The position numbers and the translations under genes are program-made. A stretch of DNA of 64,000 nt, taken from assembly GCA_030603695.1 (NCBI GenBank), contig JAUVXF010000001.1:1-64000 (forward strand). The letters are read 5' to 3'. Of the stretch, positions 16,990 through 25,990 are shown one piece after another. The stretch comes from Natronohydrobacter sp. Lineage in GTDB: Bacteria > Pseudomonadota > Alphaproteobacteria > Rhodobacterales > Rhodobacteraceae. The notes beneath the pieces are model-generated. The model did not search any database and had not been told where the DNA came from. It saw only the letters and a list, made by a program, of their open reading frames with translations. Positions within the stretch are counted from its first letter, which is position 1; the number at the start of each line of letters is the position of its first letter.

Positions 16990-18576
16990 ATGCTCAGTTC
17001 AGCTTATGGCTTTAATGGCGGGGTATCGGCCCCGCACCGCGCCGCCGCTTTGGCCGCCCGTGATATTCTGGCCGCAGGCGGCAGCGCCGTAGAGGCAATG
17101 GTTGCCGCCGCCGCAGCGATTGCGGTTGCCTATCCGCATATGAACGGCATCGGCGGCGATGGGTTCTGGATCATCCACCGCCCCGGACAGGCCCCTGTGG
17201 CCGTGTCGGGCTGTGGGCGCGCCGCAGGCTTGGCCAATGTAGACTGGTATGCCGCACAAGGCGTGCAAGATGCCTTGCCCGCGCGCGGGGCTTTGGCCGC
17301 ACTTACAGTTCCCGGCACGATTGCGGGCTGGAAAGCGGCATTGGCGCATTGCCCACGCGGCAACCGTCTGCCCCTGTCCGATCTGCTGGCCCCGGCCATT
17401 GCACTGGCGCGCGAGGGTGTGGGCGTCACCGAAAACCAAACCCGCACCACCCGCGAAAAACTGGTCGGGCTGAAAGATGTGCCGGGCTTTGCCGATGCGT
17501 TCTTGCACAATGGCCAGCCCCCCGAACCCGGCCACCGCCTGCGCCAGCCCGCCCTTGGCGCAACGCTGGCACGGCTGGCCGAAGCAGGGCTGGAAGATTA
17601 TTATCGCGGCGATCTGGGCCAAACCCATGCCGCCTTTCTGGAAGCGGCAGGCAGCCCGCTGCGCCATAGCGATTTTCTGGGCTTTGACGCGCAGGTCACA
17701 CAGCCCCTGACAACCGAAATCAGCGCGGGCCAGTTGTGGAACATGATCCCGCCTACGCAGGGCGTGGCCTCGTTGATGATTTTGGGCCTTTATGACCGCT
17801 TGCGCGTGGCGCAGGCCGACGGGTTTGACCATATCCATGGGCTGATAGAGGCCACGAAACTGGCCTTTATCCGGCGCAATGCAGAATTGGGCGATCCCGA
17901 TCATATGGCCAGCAATGCCCAAGACTGGCTGGAACCCGCCGCGCTGGATGCACTCGCCACCCAGATAGACCCAGCGCGCGCCCGGCCCTGGCCCGAAGTG
18001 GCAAAACCGGGCGATACGATCTGGATGGGCACGGCAGATTCTGAGGGCTGCGTTGTCAGCTTTATCCAATCCGTGTTTTGGGAGTTTGGCTCTGGCCTTG
18101 TTTGCCCGCAAACGGGTGTGTTTTTCCAAAATCGCGGCGCGGGGTTCAGCCTTTTGCCGGGGCCAAACCAACTGCGCCCCCATGCGCGGCCCTTCCACAC
18201 GCTCAACCCCGCCTTGGCAAAGCTGCGCGATGGGCGCGTTCTGGCCTATGGCACAATGGGCGGCGAGGGGCAGCCCCAGACACAGGCCGCCGTATTCAGC
18301 CGCTATGCGCTCTATGGGCAGGATTTACAGCAGGCCGTCACCGCCCCGCGCTGGTTGCTGGGCAAGACATGGGGCGATGCGACAACCAGCCTGAAGCTGG
18401 AAAACCGCTTTGCGCCGGAACTGGTGCAAGCCCTGGCCGATGCAGGCCACGAGATTGAAATGATTGCGCCCTATAGCGATCTGGCAGGCCATGCCGGTGG
18501 CGTGGCGCTCTGGCCCGATGGGCGGATAGAAGTGGCCGCAGACCCGCGCGCAGACGGGGCGGCCTTGGGATTCTGA
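16990..18576 (+). CDS. Gamma-glutamyltransferase family protein, cytoplasmic form
   Basis: 528 residues of the Ntn-hydrolase GGT family, which cleaves gamma-glutamyl bonds or, in relatives, other amides. The heavy chain begins without any signal peptide (MLSSAYGFNGGVSAPHRAA), unlike the periplasmic enzyme. It carries MNGIGGDGFW and PPTQGVASLMIL. The self-cleavage and nucleophile Thr is T343 in GDTIWMGTADSEGCVV, aligning with T391 of the E. coli enzyme. The light chain keeps NRGAGFSL and GTMGGEGQPQTQ. The position inside a TRAP operon suggests action on an imported amide. GGT-like and cephalosporin-acylase-like members cannot be separated by eye. Confidence 0.85.
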   Translation: MLSSAYGFNGGVSAPHRAAALAARDILAAGGSAVEAMVAAAAAIAVAYPHMNGIGGDGFWIIHRPGQAPVAVSGCGRAAGLANVDWYAAQGVQDALPARGALAALTVPGTIAGWKAALAHCPRGNRLPLSDLLAPAIALAREGVGVTENQTRTTREKLVGLKDVPGFADAFLHNGQPPEPGHRLRQPALGATLARLAEAGLEDYYRGDLGQTHAAFLEAAGSPLRHSDFLGFDAQVTQPLTTEISAGQLWNMIPPTQGVASLMILGLYDRLRVAQADGFDHIHGLIEATKLAFIRRNAELGDPDHMASNAQDWLEPAALDALATQIDPARARPWPEVAKPGDTIWMGTADSEGCVVSFIQSVFWEFGSGLVCPQTGVFFQNRGAGFSLLPGPNQLRPHARPFHTLNPALAKLRDGRVLAYGTMGGEGQPQTQAAVFSRYALYGQDLQQAVTAPRWLLGKTWGDATTSLKLENRFAPELVQALADAGHEIEMIAPYSDLAGHAGGVALWPDGRIEVAADPRADGAALGF

Positions 18577-18577
18577 T

Positions 18578-19405
18578 ATGTTTAACCTGAGTTGGAATGA
18601 GATTATCCCGCTTGTCGCGGGCCTGATGGCCACGGGCGCTGTTGCGGGGGTGCTGTCTGGCCTGTTGGGCGTAGGCGGGGGTATTGTGATTGTGCCAGTG
18701 CTGTTTTGGGTCTTTGCTGCGCTGGGCATGCCCGCCGCGCTTGGCATGAAAATCGCCGTTGCCTCGTCCCTGCTGGCGGTGGCGATTACGGCCTATTCCT
18801 CTGCCCGCGCCCATCACAAACGCGGCGCGGTAGATATGGCCATTTTGCGGCTTTGGGCGCCATTCATGGCGGCAGGCGCATTGGCGGGCGGGGCGCTGGC
18901 GGGCTATATTTCCGGCCGCGCGCTGCTGGCCGTGTTTGGCATTGTGGCGCTGCTGGTCGCGTGGAACATGGCGCGGCCCCAGACCCGCATTCTGGCCCCG
19001 GCCCTGCCCAGCGCGCGCGGCACACAGCCTGCAATGGCGGCCAGCGTTGGGGTGGTGTCTGCCATGATGGGCGTTGGCTCTGGCACGCTGGGCGTGCCGC
19101 TGATGACAGCTTTCAGCGTGCCTGTGCGCCGCGCGGTGGGCACTGCCGCCGCTTTGGGGCTGGTGATCGGGCTTCCGGCGGCGCTGGCAATGATTGTGGC
19201 AGGCTTGGGCGTTCCGGGGCTGCCCCCGGCATCGCTGGGCTATGTCAATCTGGCTGCCGTGGCGCTGATCGTGCCGCTCTCGGTTGCCTGCGCGCCCTTG
19301 GGCGCAAAGCTGGCCCATGCGCTGGAACCCATCTGGATAAAACGCGCCTTTGCCCTGTTCTTGTGCCTGACATCGGTTCGGATGCTGCTATCGGCCTTGG
19401 GCTAA
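18578..19405 (+). CDS. TSUP-family permease (TauE/SafE type)
   Basis: 275 residues with about eight hydrophobic segments. Typical repeats are GVLSGLLGVGGGIVIVPVLFW in the first half (seen around residues 25-45) and MMGVGSGTLGVPLMTAF in the second. The ATG is one base after the GGT stop codon, so it belongs to the TRAP/GGT operon. TSUP proteins often export sulfite, sulfoacetate or other anions produced by catabolism, which hints that the imported compound may release such an anion. This is an inference from position. Confidence 0.85.
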   Translation: MFNLSWNEIIPLVAGLMATGAVAGVLSGLLGVGGGIVIVPVLFWVFAALGMPAALGMKIAVASSLLAVAITAYSSARAHHKRGAVDMAILRLWAPFMAAGALAGGALAGYISGRALLAVFGIVALLVAWNMARPQTRILAPALPSARGTQPAMAASVGVVSAMMGVGSGTLGVPLMTAFSVPVRRAVGTAAALGLVIGLPAALAMIVAGLGVPGLPPASLGYVNLAAVALIVPLSVACAPLGAKLAHALEPIWIKRAFALFLCLTSVRMLLSALG

Positions 19406-19446
19406 GCCGCGCAAGCACCCATAGCCAAGCGCATCACAGGCCAGCC

Positions 19447-20148
19447 CTAGCCCCGCCCACGGCCCGCCTTGGCCATGGGGCGCAGCTTGGCATCCCCCTC
19501 ATCCGGCCAATGCAGCAACATCGCCTTGGCCGCGCTTGTCAGATGGCGGCGCAAGGCTTTGTCAGCCGCCGCGCCATTGCGCTGCATCACGGCTTCCACA
19601 ATGCGGCCATGCTCCTGATGGGAACGCGCAATGCGCGTTTCATCCGCCAATTGCCGGCGCCGAAACGGGGCAAGCTTCAGGCGCAACGCTTCCGCCATGG
19701 CCTGAAACTCGCCATTGCGCGCGCCTGTATAGATCAGTTGGTGAAATTCGGTATTGGCGGCCTCATAGGTGGAAACATCCTCAACCCCGATAATCTGGCC
19801 CATATCTTCATGCAGGCTTTCCAGCCGCGCGCGTTCTTCCATGCGCATGCGTTCGGCGGCAAAGCGCCCGCACAGCGCCTCAATCTCGCCCATGGCCTCG
19901 AACAGCTCGCTAATCCGCTCGCGCGTGATTTCGCTTACCACGGTGCCCCGAAACGGCATCCGGGTGACAAGCGAGCGCGCGACCAGCACTTGCAGCGCCT
20001 CGCGCACAGGGGTGCGCGATACCTCATAGCGTTCCGCCAAAGATGTTTCATCCAGCCGCGTGCCTGCTGGCAATTCGCCCGAAATGATCGCAGCTTCCAA
20101 TTTCAGCGCGATTGTCTGGCCCAGAATGTCGCGCTGCCGTGCCGACAC
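19447..20148 (-). CDS. GntR-family regulator with FCD ligand domain
   Basis: 233 residues. The N-terminal winged HTH has LEAAIISGELPAGTRLDETSLAERY and SRTPVREALQVLVARSLV (split here); the C-terminal all-helical FCD domain includes EIEALCGRFAAERM and ANTEFHQLIYTGARN, with His residues typical of metal-assisted carboxylate binding. I set the start at the GTG at 20148 because AGGAGG lies 6 bases upstream; a longer frame opens only with TTG at 20217 and has no ribosome-binding site. It is convergent to the TRAP/GGT operon and is its likely regulator. Confidence 0.88.
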   Translation of the reverse strand: MSARQRDILGQTIALKLEAAIISGELPAGTRLDETSLAERYEVSRTPVREALQVLVARSLVTRMPFRGTVVSEITRERISELFEAMGEIEALCGRFAAERMRMEERARLESLHEDMGQIIGVEDVSTYEAANTEFHQLIYTGARNGEFQAMAEALRLKLAPFRRRQLADETRIARSHQEHGRIVEAVMQRNGAAADKALRRHLTSAAKAMLLHWPDEGDAKLRPMAKAGRGRG

Positions 20149-20284
20149 TTGCGGCCTCCTGTCTGTGAAAATCTGCGCTGAAAGCTTCTCTCTAGCGCCA
20201 TAAAACCGCGCAGGCAACTGCGCGTCAATCCCATTTCACCGCAGCGCCCGCGCCAAAGCGCGCGGCGCACAATCTCGCACCATA

Positions 20285-21400
20285 TCAGGGCTGCGCGCCC
20301 ACAATTCCGACAGGCCCCAATGCGCCGGTTTGCGCGCGCTGCATCAACAGATGGTCTAGGATGACACAGGCCATCATCGCCTCTGCCACTGGCACGGCGC
20401 GAATACCCACACATGGGTCATGGCGGCCCTTTGTCACCACTTCTGTGGGCGTGCCATCGCGCAAAACCGAAGCGCGCGGCGTGTGAATAGAGGATGTGGG
20501 CTTCACCGCAAAACGCACAACCACATCTTGCCCCGTGGAAATGCCGCCCAGAATGCCCCCCGCCTTGTTGGAACGGTAGCGCGGGCCAGTCTCGCCCATC
20601 TCTATCTCATCGGCGTTTTCCACGCCTGTCAGCGCGGCGGCGTCCATGCCCGCGCCAATCTCCACGCCCTTCACGGCATTGATGGACATCATCGCGGCGG
20701 CCAGATCGGTATCCAGTTTCGCATAGATGGGCGCGCCAATGCCAGCGGGCACGCCTTGGGCCACCACTTCAATCATCGCACCCACCGAATTGCCATCCTT
20801 GCGGATGGCATCCAGCGCCTTGGCCCAATCGGCGGCGGCTTGGGCATCGGGCACCCAGAAATCATTGCGCGCCACCTCTGCCAGATCAAACCGCGCGCGG
20901 TCTATCCGGTGCGGCCCCATCTGCACCATATAACCGGTTATCGCCACGCCCGGCACAAGTGCGGCCAGCGCGGCCCGCGCCACACCCCCCGCCGCCACCC
21001 GCGCCGCCGTTTCGCGCGCAGAGGAACGCCCACCCCCGCGCGGATCACGCAACCCGTATTTCTGGAAATAGGTGATATCTGCATGGCCGGGGCGAAAGGT
21101 ATCCAGAATATTGCCATAATCCTTGGAACGCTGATCCACATTGCGGATCATCAGCTGAATCGGCGTGCCTGTAGTGCGCCCCTCATAGACGCCTGAGAGG
21201 ATTTCCACCTCATCAGGCTCGCGCCGCTGCGTGGTATGGCGGCTTTGGCCGGGTTTGCGCTTGTCCAGCCACTGCTGGATCATCCCGGCCTCCAGCGCGA
21301 TCCCCGGCGGGCAGCCGTCCACCGTGGCCCCCAAGGCAGGGCCATGGCTTTCGCCCCATGTCGTGACGCGGAACAGATGGCCGAATGTGTTATAGCTCAT
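20285..21400 (-). CDS. aroC: Chorismate synthase
   Basis: 371 residues. It converts 5-enolpyruvylshikimate-3-phosphate to chorismate, the last shared step to aromatic amino acids, using reduced FMN. Signatures: [18 protein letters not shown] near the N-terminus, [31 protein letters not shown] (shown in part), and the C-terminal [20 protein letters not shown] and [17 protein letters not shown]. Full family length. It stands alone and divergent to the thiamine transport operon; aroE is at 32593 in another operon. Confidence 0.96.
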   Translation of the reverse strand: MSYNTFGHLFRVTTWGESHGPALGATVDGCPPGIALEAGMIQQWLDKRKPGQSRHTTQRREPDEVEILSGVYEGRTTGTPIQLMIRNVDQRSKDYGNILDTFRPGHADITYFQKYGLRDPRGGGRSSARETAARVAAGGVARAALAALVPGVAITGYMVQMGPHRIDRARFDLAEVARNDFWVPDAQAAADWAKALDAIRKDGNSVGAMIEVVAQGVPAGIGAPIYAKLDTDLAAAMMSINAVKGVEIGAGMDAAALTGVENADEIEMGETGPRYRSNKAGGILGGISTGQDVVVRFAVKPTSSIHTPRASVLRDGTPTEVVTKGRHDPCVGIRAVPVAEAMMACVILDHLLMQRAQTGALGPVGIVGAQP

Positions 21401-21575
21401 GGGCGGAACTTATCCCTTTGTTGCACGGCACTAGGGGTTACAGTGATTTGCCCATGATTGGAATAGCTGTTCCAGACCGGCGCTTTGCTTTTCGGCACCT
21501 CTCTGGCAGGGGCGGGCCAAGGGCTGGGCAACCGCCACCCTTGCCCCCCACGCCCAAAGCCCTTATCTGATCTCT
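21401..21575. other. Divergent promoter gap between aroC and the thi leader
   Basis: This stretch should contain the promoters for aroC (leftward) and for the TPP-riboswitch transcript (rightward). I see no coding potential, and no box clear enough to name. Confidence 0.5.
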
Positions 21576-21662
21576 ACCTTGGGGAGCCTGCATAGAGGCT
21601 GAGATGTGCACAGCGCGCGAACCCATCGAACCTGAACCGGTTAAAACCGGCGGAGGGAAGGT
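21576..21662 (+). ncRNA. TPP riboswitch (THI box)
   Basis: Direct match to the thiamine-pyrophosphate aptamer. P1 is ACCTT (21576-21580) with AAGGT (21658-21662). It has GGGGAGCC, the pyrimidine-sensing GGCTGAGATG (21598-21607), then CCATCGAACCTGAACCGG and the closing CGGAGGGAAG. It ends 55 bases before thiB. The thiB ribosome-binding site GAGAGAGGGA lies downstream, so control of translation start by TPP is likely. Confidence 0.95.
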
Positions 21663-21717
21663 TTGGCCCAAACCCATCTCCCCCGCCGCCGCGACATAGA
21701 GAGAGAGGGACACCCCC

Positions 21718-22695
21718 ATGAAACGCCCGATAATCGCCGCAGTTGCCGCCCTGTCCTTTGGCAGCGCAGCGCAGGCCGATACGCTGGTGGTGCTTGCGCC
21801 GGATTATTTCGCATCCAGCTGGGGGCCGGGGCCTGCCATCAAGGAAGGGTTCGAGGCCCGCTGCGCCTGCGTGCTGGAATTTCGCACGGGCGATGTCCTG
21901 CCCCGCCTGATGCTGGATGGCGCGCGGCTGGAGGCTGACGCCGTGATCGGGCTGGGCACAGAAGAATTGCTGCGCGCCCGCCAGACCGGGCTTTTCGCGC
22001 CCCATGGTCAGGATCTCGCGCCCCTGACTGTGCCTGTCCCTTGGGAAGATGCCCAATTCATCCCGTTCAACTGGTCTTATGTGGCCTTTGTCTATGATAA
22101 AACCCGGCTGGAAACCCCGCCCGCCAGCTTTGCCGAATTGCTGGATCGGGCCGATATTTCCCTTGTCTGGCAAGACCCGCGCTCTTCCGGCGCTGGTCTG
22201 GCGCTGATGCTGTGGGTTGACCAGCTTTATGGCGAAGAGGCCACGGCCATCTGGCAAAACCTTGCCGCCAAAACTGTCACCGTCACCGCTGGCTGGTCTG
22301 AAGCTTATGGCATGTTCACCAATGGCGAGGCCGATATGGTGCTCAGCTATACCACCTCTCCGGCCTATCACATCATGGCGGAAGATGATGACACCAAAGC
22401 CGCCGCCATCTTCGAGGAAGGGCATTACTTCATTGCCGAAGCGGCAGGCGTGCTGGCAGGCGCGGCCCAACCCGATCTGGCGCGCGATTTCATGGCCTAT
22501 ATCCTCTCGCCCGAATTTCAGGGCATGATCGCTACGGCCAACTGGTCTTACCCCTCGGCGCTGCCGCAGGCCGATTGGCCCGAAGTGTTCCGCGACCTGC
22601 CCTTGCCCGAACGCGCCATATTTCTGGATGAAGATACCGCAGATGCCCGGCGCAGCCCCGCGCTTGCGCATTGGCTGGATGGCATGACACGGTGA
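21718..22695 (+). CDS. thiB: Thiamine ABC transporter, substrate-binding protein
   Basis: 325 residues with a Sec signal (MKRPIIAAVAALSFGSAAQA), then a periplasmic binding fold. ThiB-like features: VLAPDYFASSWGPGPAIKEGFEARC, FIPFNWSYVAFVYDK and SYTTSPAYHI, the last a known part of the thiamine-binding site in the family. It binds thiamine or TPP and hands it to ThiP. It is preceded by a TPP riboswitch and overlaps or abuts thiP. Name supported by riboswitch plus gene order. Confidence 0.93.
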   Translation: MKRPIIAAVAALSFGSAAQADTLVVLAPDYFASSWGPGPAIKEGFEARCACVLEFRTGDVLPRLMLDGARLEADAVIGLGTEELLRARQTGLFAPHGQDLAPLTVPVPWEDAQFIPFNWSYVAFVYDKTRLETPPASFAELLDRADISLVWQDPRSSGAGLALMLWVDQLYGEEATAIWQNLAAKTVTVTAGWSEAYGMFTNGEADMVLSYTTSPAYHIMAEDDDTKAAAIFEEGHYFIAEAAGVLAGAAQPDLARDFMAYILSPEFQGMIATANWSYPSALPQADWPEVFRDLPLPERAIFLDEDTADARRSPALAHWLDGMTR

Positions 22696-22697
22696 AC

Positions 22698-24266
22698 ATG
22701 AGCGCCCGCACCGCGCGCCATGCCGCCCTTGCCTTGGGCGGGGCGGTTGGCGCGTGGCTGGTGGTGCTCAATTTCGGCGCGCTGGGGGCGGTGGCATGGT
22801 GGGCCGATGGGCCAAGCGCCTTGCGCGGGGCCGATTGGGCGGCCGTGCGCTTTACCCTGTGGCAAGCGCTTCTATCTGCCGCGCTGTCGCTTCTCTTGGC
22901 CGTGCCCATTGCCCGCGCGCTGGCGCGGCGGCAATTTGCCGGGCGCGGGCTGCTGATAACCCTGATGGGCGCGCCCTTTATCCTGCCCAGTCTGGTGGCG
23001 GTGCTGGGGCTATTGGCCGTGTTCGGGCGTGGGGGGCTTGTCAATCAGGGGCTTGGTGCGCTGGGATGGGGGCAGTTCAACATTTTTGGCCTGCATGGCG
23101 TGGTTCTGGCGCATGTGTTCTATAACCTGCCCTTGGCCACGCGCATCTTGCTGCAAGGCTGGGCCGCCATCCCGGCAGAGCGTTTCCGCCTTGCCGCCAG
23201 CCTTGGCTTTGGCCCCCAAGCCAGCTTCCGGCAGTTGGAATGGCCCATGCTGCGCGACATGGCACCGGGCGCGTTTCTGGTCATTTTCCTCATCTGCCTG
23301 ACCAGTTTTTCGGTGGCGCTTACCCTTGGGGGCGGGCCGCGCGCCACCACTGTGGAACTGGCCATCTATCAGGCGTTCCGGTTTGATTTCGATATGGGGC
23401 GCGCGGCCGTGCTGGCCTTGGTGCAATTTGGCCTATGCGCGGCGGCAGGGGTGCTGGCATGGCGCGTGGCGCTGCCCTCGGCCTTGGGCGGGGGCATGGA
23501 CAGGCCGGTGCAGCGCTATGATATGGGCGGCGCTGCGCTGCGGCTGTGGGATAGCGCGCTGATTGCAGGGGGTGCGCTGTTTCTGATGCTGCCCTTGGCG
23601 CTGGTGGCGCTGCGCGGCCTGCCGCATGTGGCGGGCCTGCCGCCAGAGGTCTGGCACTCTGCCGCGCGGTCGCTTTTTGTGGCCATCGGGGCCACGGGGG
23701 TAACGCTGGCCATGGCGCTGGCGCTGGCGCATGCGGTGCTGGCACTGGGCGGCAAAGGCGGCGCGGTGCTGGAATGGCTGGGGCTGGCCGCACTTGCGGC
23801 CTCTCCGCTGGTGGTGGGGACAGGGCTTTATCTGCTGATCCGCCCCTTTGCCAACCCGCGCGATCTGGCGCTGGTGGTCACGCTGCTGGTGAATGCCGCC
23901 ATGGCCCTACCCTTTGCGCTGCGCCTGATCCTGCCTGCCCTGCGCGCGGTGCGTGACACCCAAGGGCGGCTGGCCGACAGCCTTGGCCTGCACGGGCTGG
24001 CGCGGTTGCGGATTGTCACCCTGCCCCGCCTGCGCCGCCCCTTGGGATTTGCGGCCGGACTGACAGCCGCGCTGTCCATGGGGGATCTGGGGGTGATCAT
24101 GCTTTTTGCCGAACGCGAAGGGGCCACCCTGCCCATGCAGCTATACCGCCTGATGACAGCCTATAGGCTGGATGATGCGGCAGGCGCGGCGGTTGTCCTG
24201 CTGGGGGCCAGCCTTGCGCTGTTCTGGGCCTGTGACACATGGGGGCGCGGCCATGCTAAAGCTTGA
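22698..24266 (+). CDS. thiP: Thiamine ABC transporter, permease
   Basis: 522 residues: a fused double permease with about twelve hydrophobic segments and two EAA-type loops (LAASLGFGPQASFRQLEWP and DSLGLHGLARLRIVTLPRL), as expected of ThiP. The start is either GTG at 22692, overlapping the thiB stop, or ATG at 22698 just after it; I list the ATG. The end overlaps thiQ by 14 bases, giving a tightly coupled thiBPQ operon under the TPP riboswitch. Confidence 0.93.
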   Translation: MSARTARHAALALGGAVGAWLVVLNFGALGAVAWWADGPSALRGADWAAVRFTLWQALLSAALSLLLAVPIARALARRQFAGRGLLITLMGAPFILPSLVAVLGLLAVFGRGGLVNQGLGALGWGQFNIFGLHGVVLAHVFYNLPLATRILLQGWAAIPAERFRLAASLGFGPQASFRQLEWPMLRDMAPGAFLVIFLICLTSFSVALTLGGGPRATTVELAIYQAFRFDFDMGRAAVLALVQFGLCAAAGVLAWRVALPSALGGGMDRPVQRYDMGGAALRLWDSALIAGGALFLMLPLALVALRGLPHVAGLPPEVWHSAARSLFVAIGATGVTLAMALALAHAVLALGGKGGAVLEWLGLAALAASPLVVGTGLYLLIRPFANPRDLALVVTLLVNAAMALPFALRLILPALRAVRDTQGRLADSLGLHGLARLRIVTLPRLRRPLGFAAGLTAALSMGDLGVIMLFAEREGATLPMQLYRLMTAYRLDDAAGAAVVLLGASLALFWACDTWGRGHAKA

Positions 24267-24945
24267 TGATGTGGCGATCACACAAGAGGGCTTTGCCCTG
24301 CACGCGGCGTTCAGCTTGCAGGCCGGTGCGCGGGTGGCGGTGATCGGGCCATCTGGGGCGGGCAAATCGACCCTTCTGGGCGCAATAGCGGGGTTTGTGC
24401 CTGTCACCTCTGGCCGGATAGTCTGGGGCGCACAAGACATCACCCGCCTGCCCCCCGCCGCGCGGCCTTTGTCGATCCTGTTTCAGGATAACAACCTTTT
24501 CCCCCATCTTGGCGCGGCAGAGAATGTGGCCCTGGGGCTGAAACCCAGCCTGCGCCTGACAGCGCCAGAGCGCGCGCAAGTGGCACAGGCGCTGGCGCGT
24601 GTGGGGCTTGCGGGCTATGAGGGGCGCCGCCCCGCGCAGCTATCGGGCGGCCAGCAAAGCCGCGTGGCCTTGGCGCGGGTGCTGCTGCGCCAAAAACCCC
24701 TGTTGCTGCTGGACGAACCCTTTGCCGCCCTTGGCCCGGCGCTGAAGGCCGAAATGCTGGCGCTGCTGGCGGAAATCTGCACCGAAACCGGCGCCACCCT
24801 GCTGATGGTCACACATGATATCGCAGATGCGCGCGCCATCGCGCCAGATGTGGTGCTGGTGGCAGAGGGGCGCGCAGAGGGGCCATTCCCCACCGCCGCC
24901 CTGCTGGAAAACCCACCCCCGGCGCTGCGCGCCTATCTGGGGTAG
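24253..24945 (+). CDS. thiQ: Thiamine ABC transporter, ATP-binding protein
   Basis: 230 residues. Walker A GPSGAGKST, Q-loop in FQDNNLFPHLGAAENVALGL, signature LSGGQQSRVALARVLL, Walker B LLLLDEPFAALGP, and the switch His in MVTHDIADARAIA. The size and the DNNLFPHL loop are typical of ThiQ. It energises thiamine uptake by ThiBP. Last gene of the operon; repeats E and B follow. Confidence 0.95.
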   Translation: MLKLDDVAITQEGFALHAAFSLQAGARVAVIGPSGAGKSTLLGAIAGFVPVTSGRIVWGAQDITRLPPAARPLSILFQDNNLFPHLGAAENVALGLKPSLRLTAPERAQVAQALARVGLAGYEGRRPAQLSGGQQSRVALARVLLRQKPLLLLDEPFAALGPALKAEMLALLAEICTETGATLLMVTHDIADARAIAPDVVLVAEGRAEGPFPTAALLENPPPALRAYLG

Positions 24946-24958
24946 GGGTGCGCCATGC

Positions 24959-25059
24959 GCAGCCCGACCTTGCGCGGAATCAAGGGCGTTAGCCCGCCGC
25001 GCATCGTCATGCCGAAGGCATGCCTCTGGCATGACGCCGCCCCCCGGCACAGCGCTGCG
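24959..25059 (+). repeat. Dispersed structured repeat, copy E (core deleted)
   Basis: It keeps the 5' end (hairpin GGGC-GTTA-GCCC, then CCGCCGCGCATCG) but a palindromic insert (GTCATGCC ... GGCATGAC, 25006-25035) replaces part of the left arm. The near arm CGGCACAGCG then runs directly into the distal-arm sequence CTGCG. The conserved core of about 110 bases is missing. This fits recombination between the two similar CAGCG-containing arms. Confidence 0.7.
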
Positions 25060-25177
25060 TAGGGCGGGCCTGCGGCCCGTATTAACCGGGCGGGTGCGGG
25101 GATGGGCCGGAGACAGGAACCTCCCCGCCGCCTTACGCTGCTCTTGTGTATCTTGTGTATGACGCAGCAGCCCGACC

Positions 25178-25345
25178 CTGCGCGGAATCAAGGGCGTCAG
25201 CCCGCCGCGCATCGCTGGGCCGCCCCCACGGCCCGGCGATTTGGCAGCAACCAGCGTTTAGCTTTAATTTCGTTCGGACTTTGCCACGATAAACCGCTTA
25301 GCCTCAAGGCAAGATCGCCGCACCGCGGCCCAGCGCTGCGCGGCT
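25178..25345 (+). repeat. Dispersed structured repeat, copy B (full)
   Basis: Full copy. The 5' hairpin is GGGC-GTCA-GCCC. Left arm CCGCGCATCGCTGGGCCGC and distal arm GCGGCCCAGCGCTGCGCGG match copy A. The near arm is CGGCGA instead of CAGCGA, which still pairs with TCGCTG through one G-T wobble. The core is TTTCGTTCGGACTTTGCCAC. Confidence 0.85.
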
Positions 25346-25461
25346 ATTTTACCCGCCCCGTCACTGGACACGCCAAGGGTATCAAACGCTTGGTGACAGG
25401 CGGCGTTGCATAGAAGCGTCTAGCTCTCTAGCGTGTGCCCAGCGCCGCGCGGCCTCACCCC

Positions 25462-25869
25462 CTATTTCAGCTTGCGCCCCAGCAATTCCAGCCTGTGCCC
25501 TTCCAGCCTGTAGCCCAGCCGCCGCGCGATCTTTTCTTGCAGCGCCTCAATCTCCGGGTCACAAAATTCGATCACCTCGCCGCTATCCATATCTATCAAA
25601 TGGTCATGATGCGCGCGCTGGCTATCCTCAAACCGCGCGCGGCCATCGCCAAATTCAAGCCGCTCCAATATCCCGGCCTCTTGCAGCAGTTTGACAGTGC
25701 GGTACACCGTGGCCAGAGAAATCCGCGAATCCAGCGCATTGGCGCGGGCATGCAGTTCTTCGGCATTCGGGTGATCTTCGGATTCCTGAATGACGCGGGC
25801 AATCGTGCGGCGCTGGTCTGTCATGCGCAGCCCCTGCGCTTCCAGCCTGTCGAGAATGGATTTTGTCAT
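25462..25869 (-). CDS. Fur-family metal-dependent regulator
   Basis: 135 residues from the ATG at 25869 (MTKSILDRLEAQGLRMTDQR). The N-terminal winged helix holds TDQRRTIARVIQ and the recognition part ISLATVYRTVKLLQEAGIL. The dimer/metal domain has FEDSQRAHHDHLIDMDSGEVIEFCDPEIE. In alphaproteobacteria close Fur homologues often act as the manganese regulator Mur, while Irr takes over iron control; sequence alone does not separate Fur from Mur here. No metal-transport gene is adjacent. Single gene, convergent with thiBPQ. Confidence 0.88.
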   Translation of the reverse strand: MTKSILDRLEAQGLRMTDQRRTIARVIQESEDHPNAEELHARANALDSRISLATVYRTVKLLQEAGILERLEFGDGRARFEDSQRAHHDHLIDMDSGEVIEFCDPEIEALQEKIARRLGYRLEGHRLELLGRKLK

Positions 25870-25956
25870 CACACACCCCGTGCGCGTTCCCATAGCTGCG
25901 CCAGTTTACGCGCCCCGCGCAGCGCTGAAAACCGCAAATCCGCGCCCGCCAAATGC

Positions 25957-25988
25957 AAAACCCCCCGCCACAAGGGCGAGGGGTTTTG
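25957..25988 (-). terminator. Intrinsic terminator after tRNA-Asp
   Basis: On the minus strand, AAAACCCC and GGGGTTTT close a stem that also includes CGCCCTTGTGGCG-type pairing, followed by T residues. It lies three bases beyond the tRNA 3' end, a typical arrangement for a single tRNA gene. Confidence 0.7.
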
Positions 25989-25990
25989 AA

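Larger units (their letters stand above)
24946..25461. other. Repeat-filled convergent gap between thiQ and fur-type gene
   Basis: A 516-bp stretch without a gene. It holds a core-deleted repeat copy (24959-25059) and a full copy (25178-25345). Both open with GCAGCCCGACC followed by TGCGCGGAATCAAGGGCG, making a direct repeat about 210 bases apart. The stretch 25060-25177 between them is GC-rich with no recognisable feature. Confidence 0.75.

Noticed and set aside
20149-20217. An N-terminal extension of the GntR regulator from TTG at 20217
   Set aside because: There is no ribosome-binding site for it, whereas AGGAGG stands 6 bases before GTG at 20148.
24946-25461. A CRISPR-like array from the repeated segments between thiQ and the fur-type gene
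   Set aside because: Only two copies, unequal in length and with internal structure shared with single copies elsewhere; no regular spacers and no cas genes.
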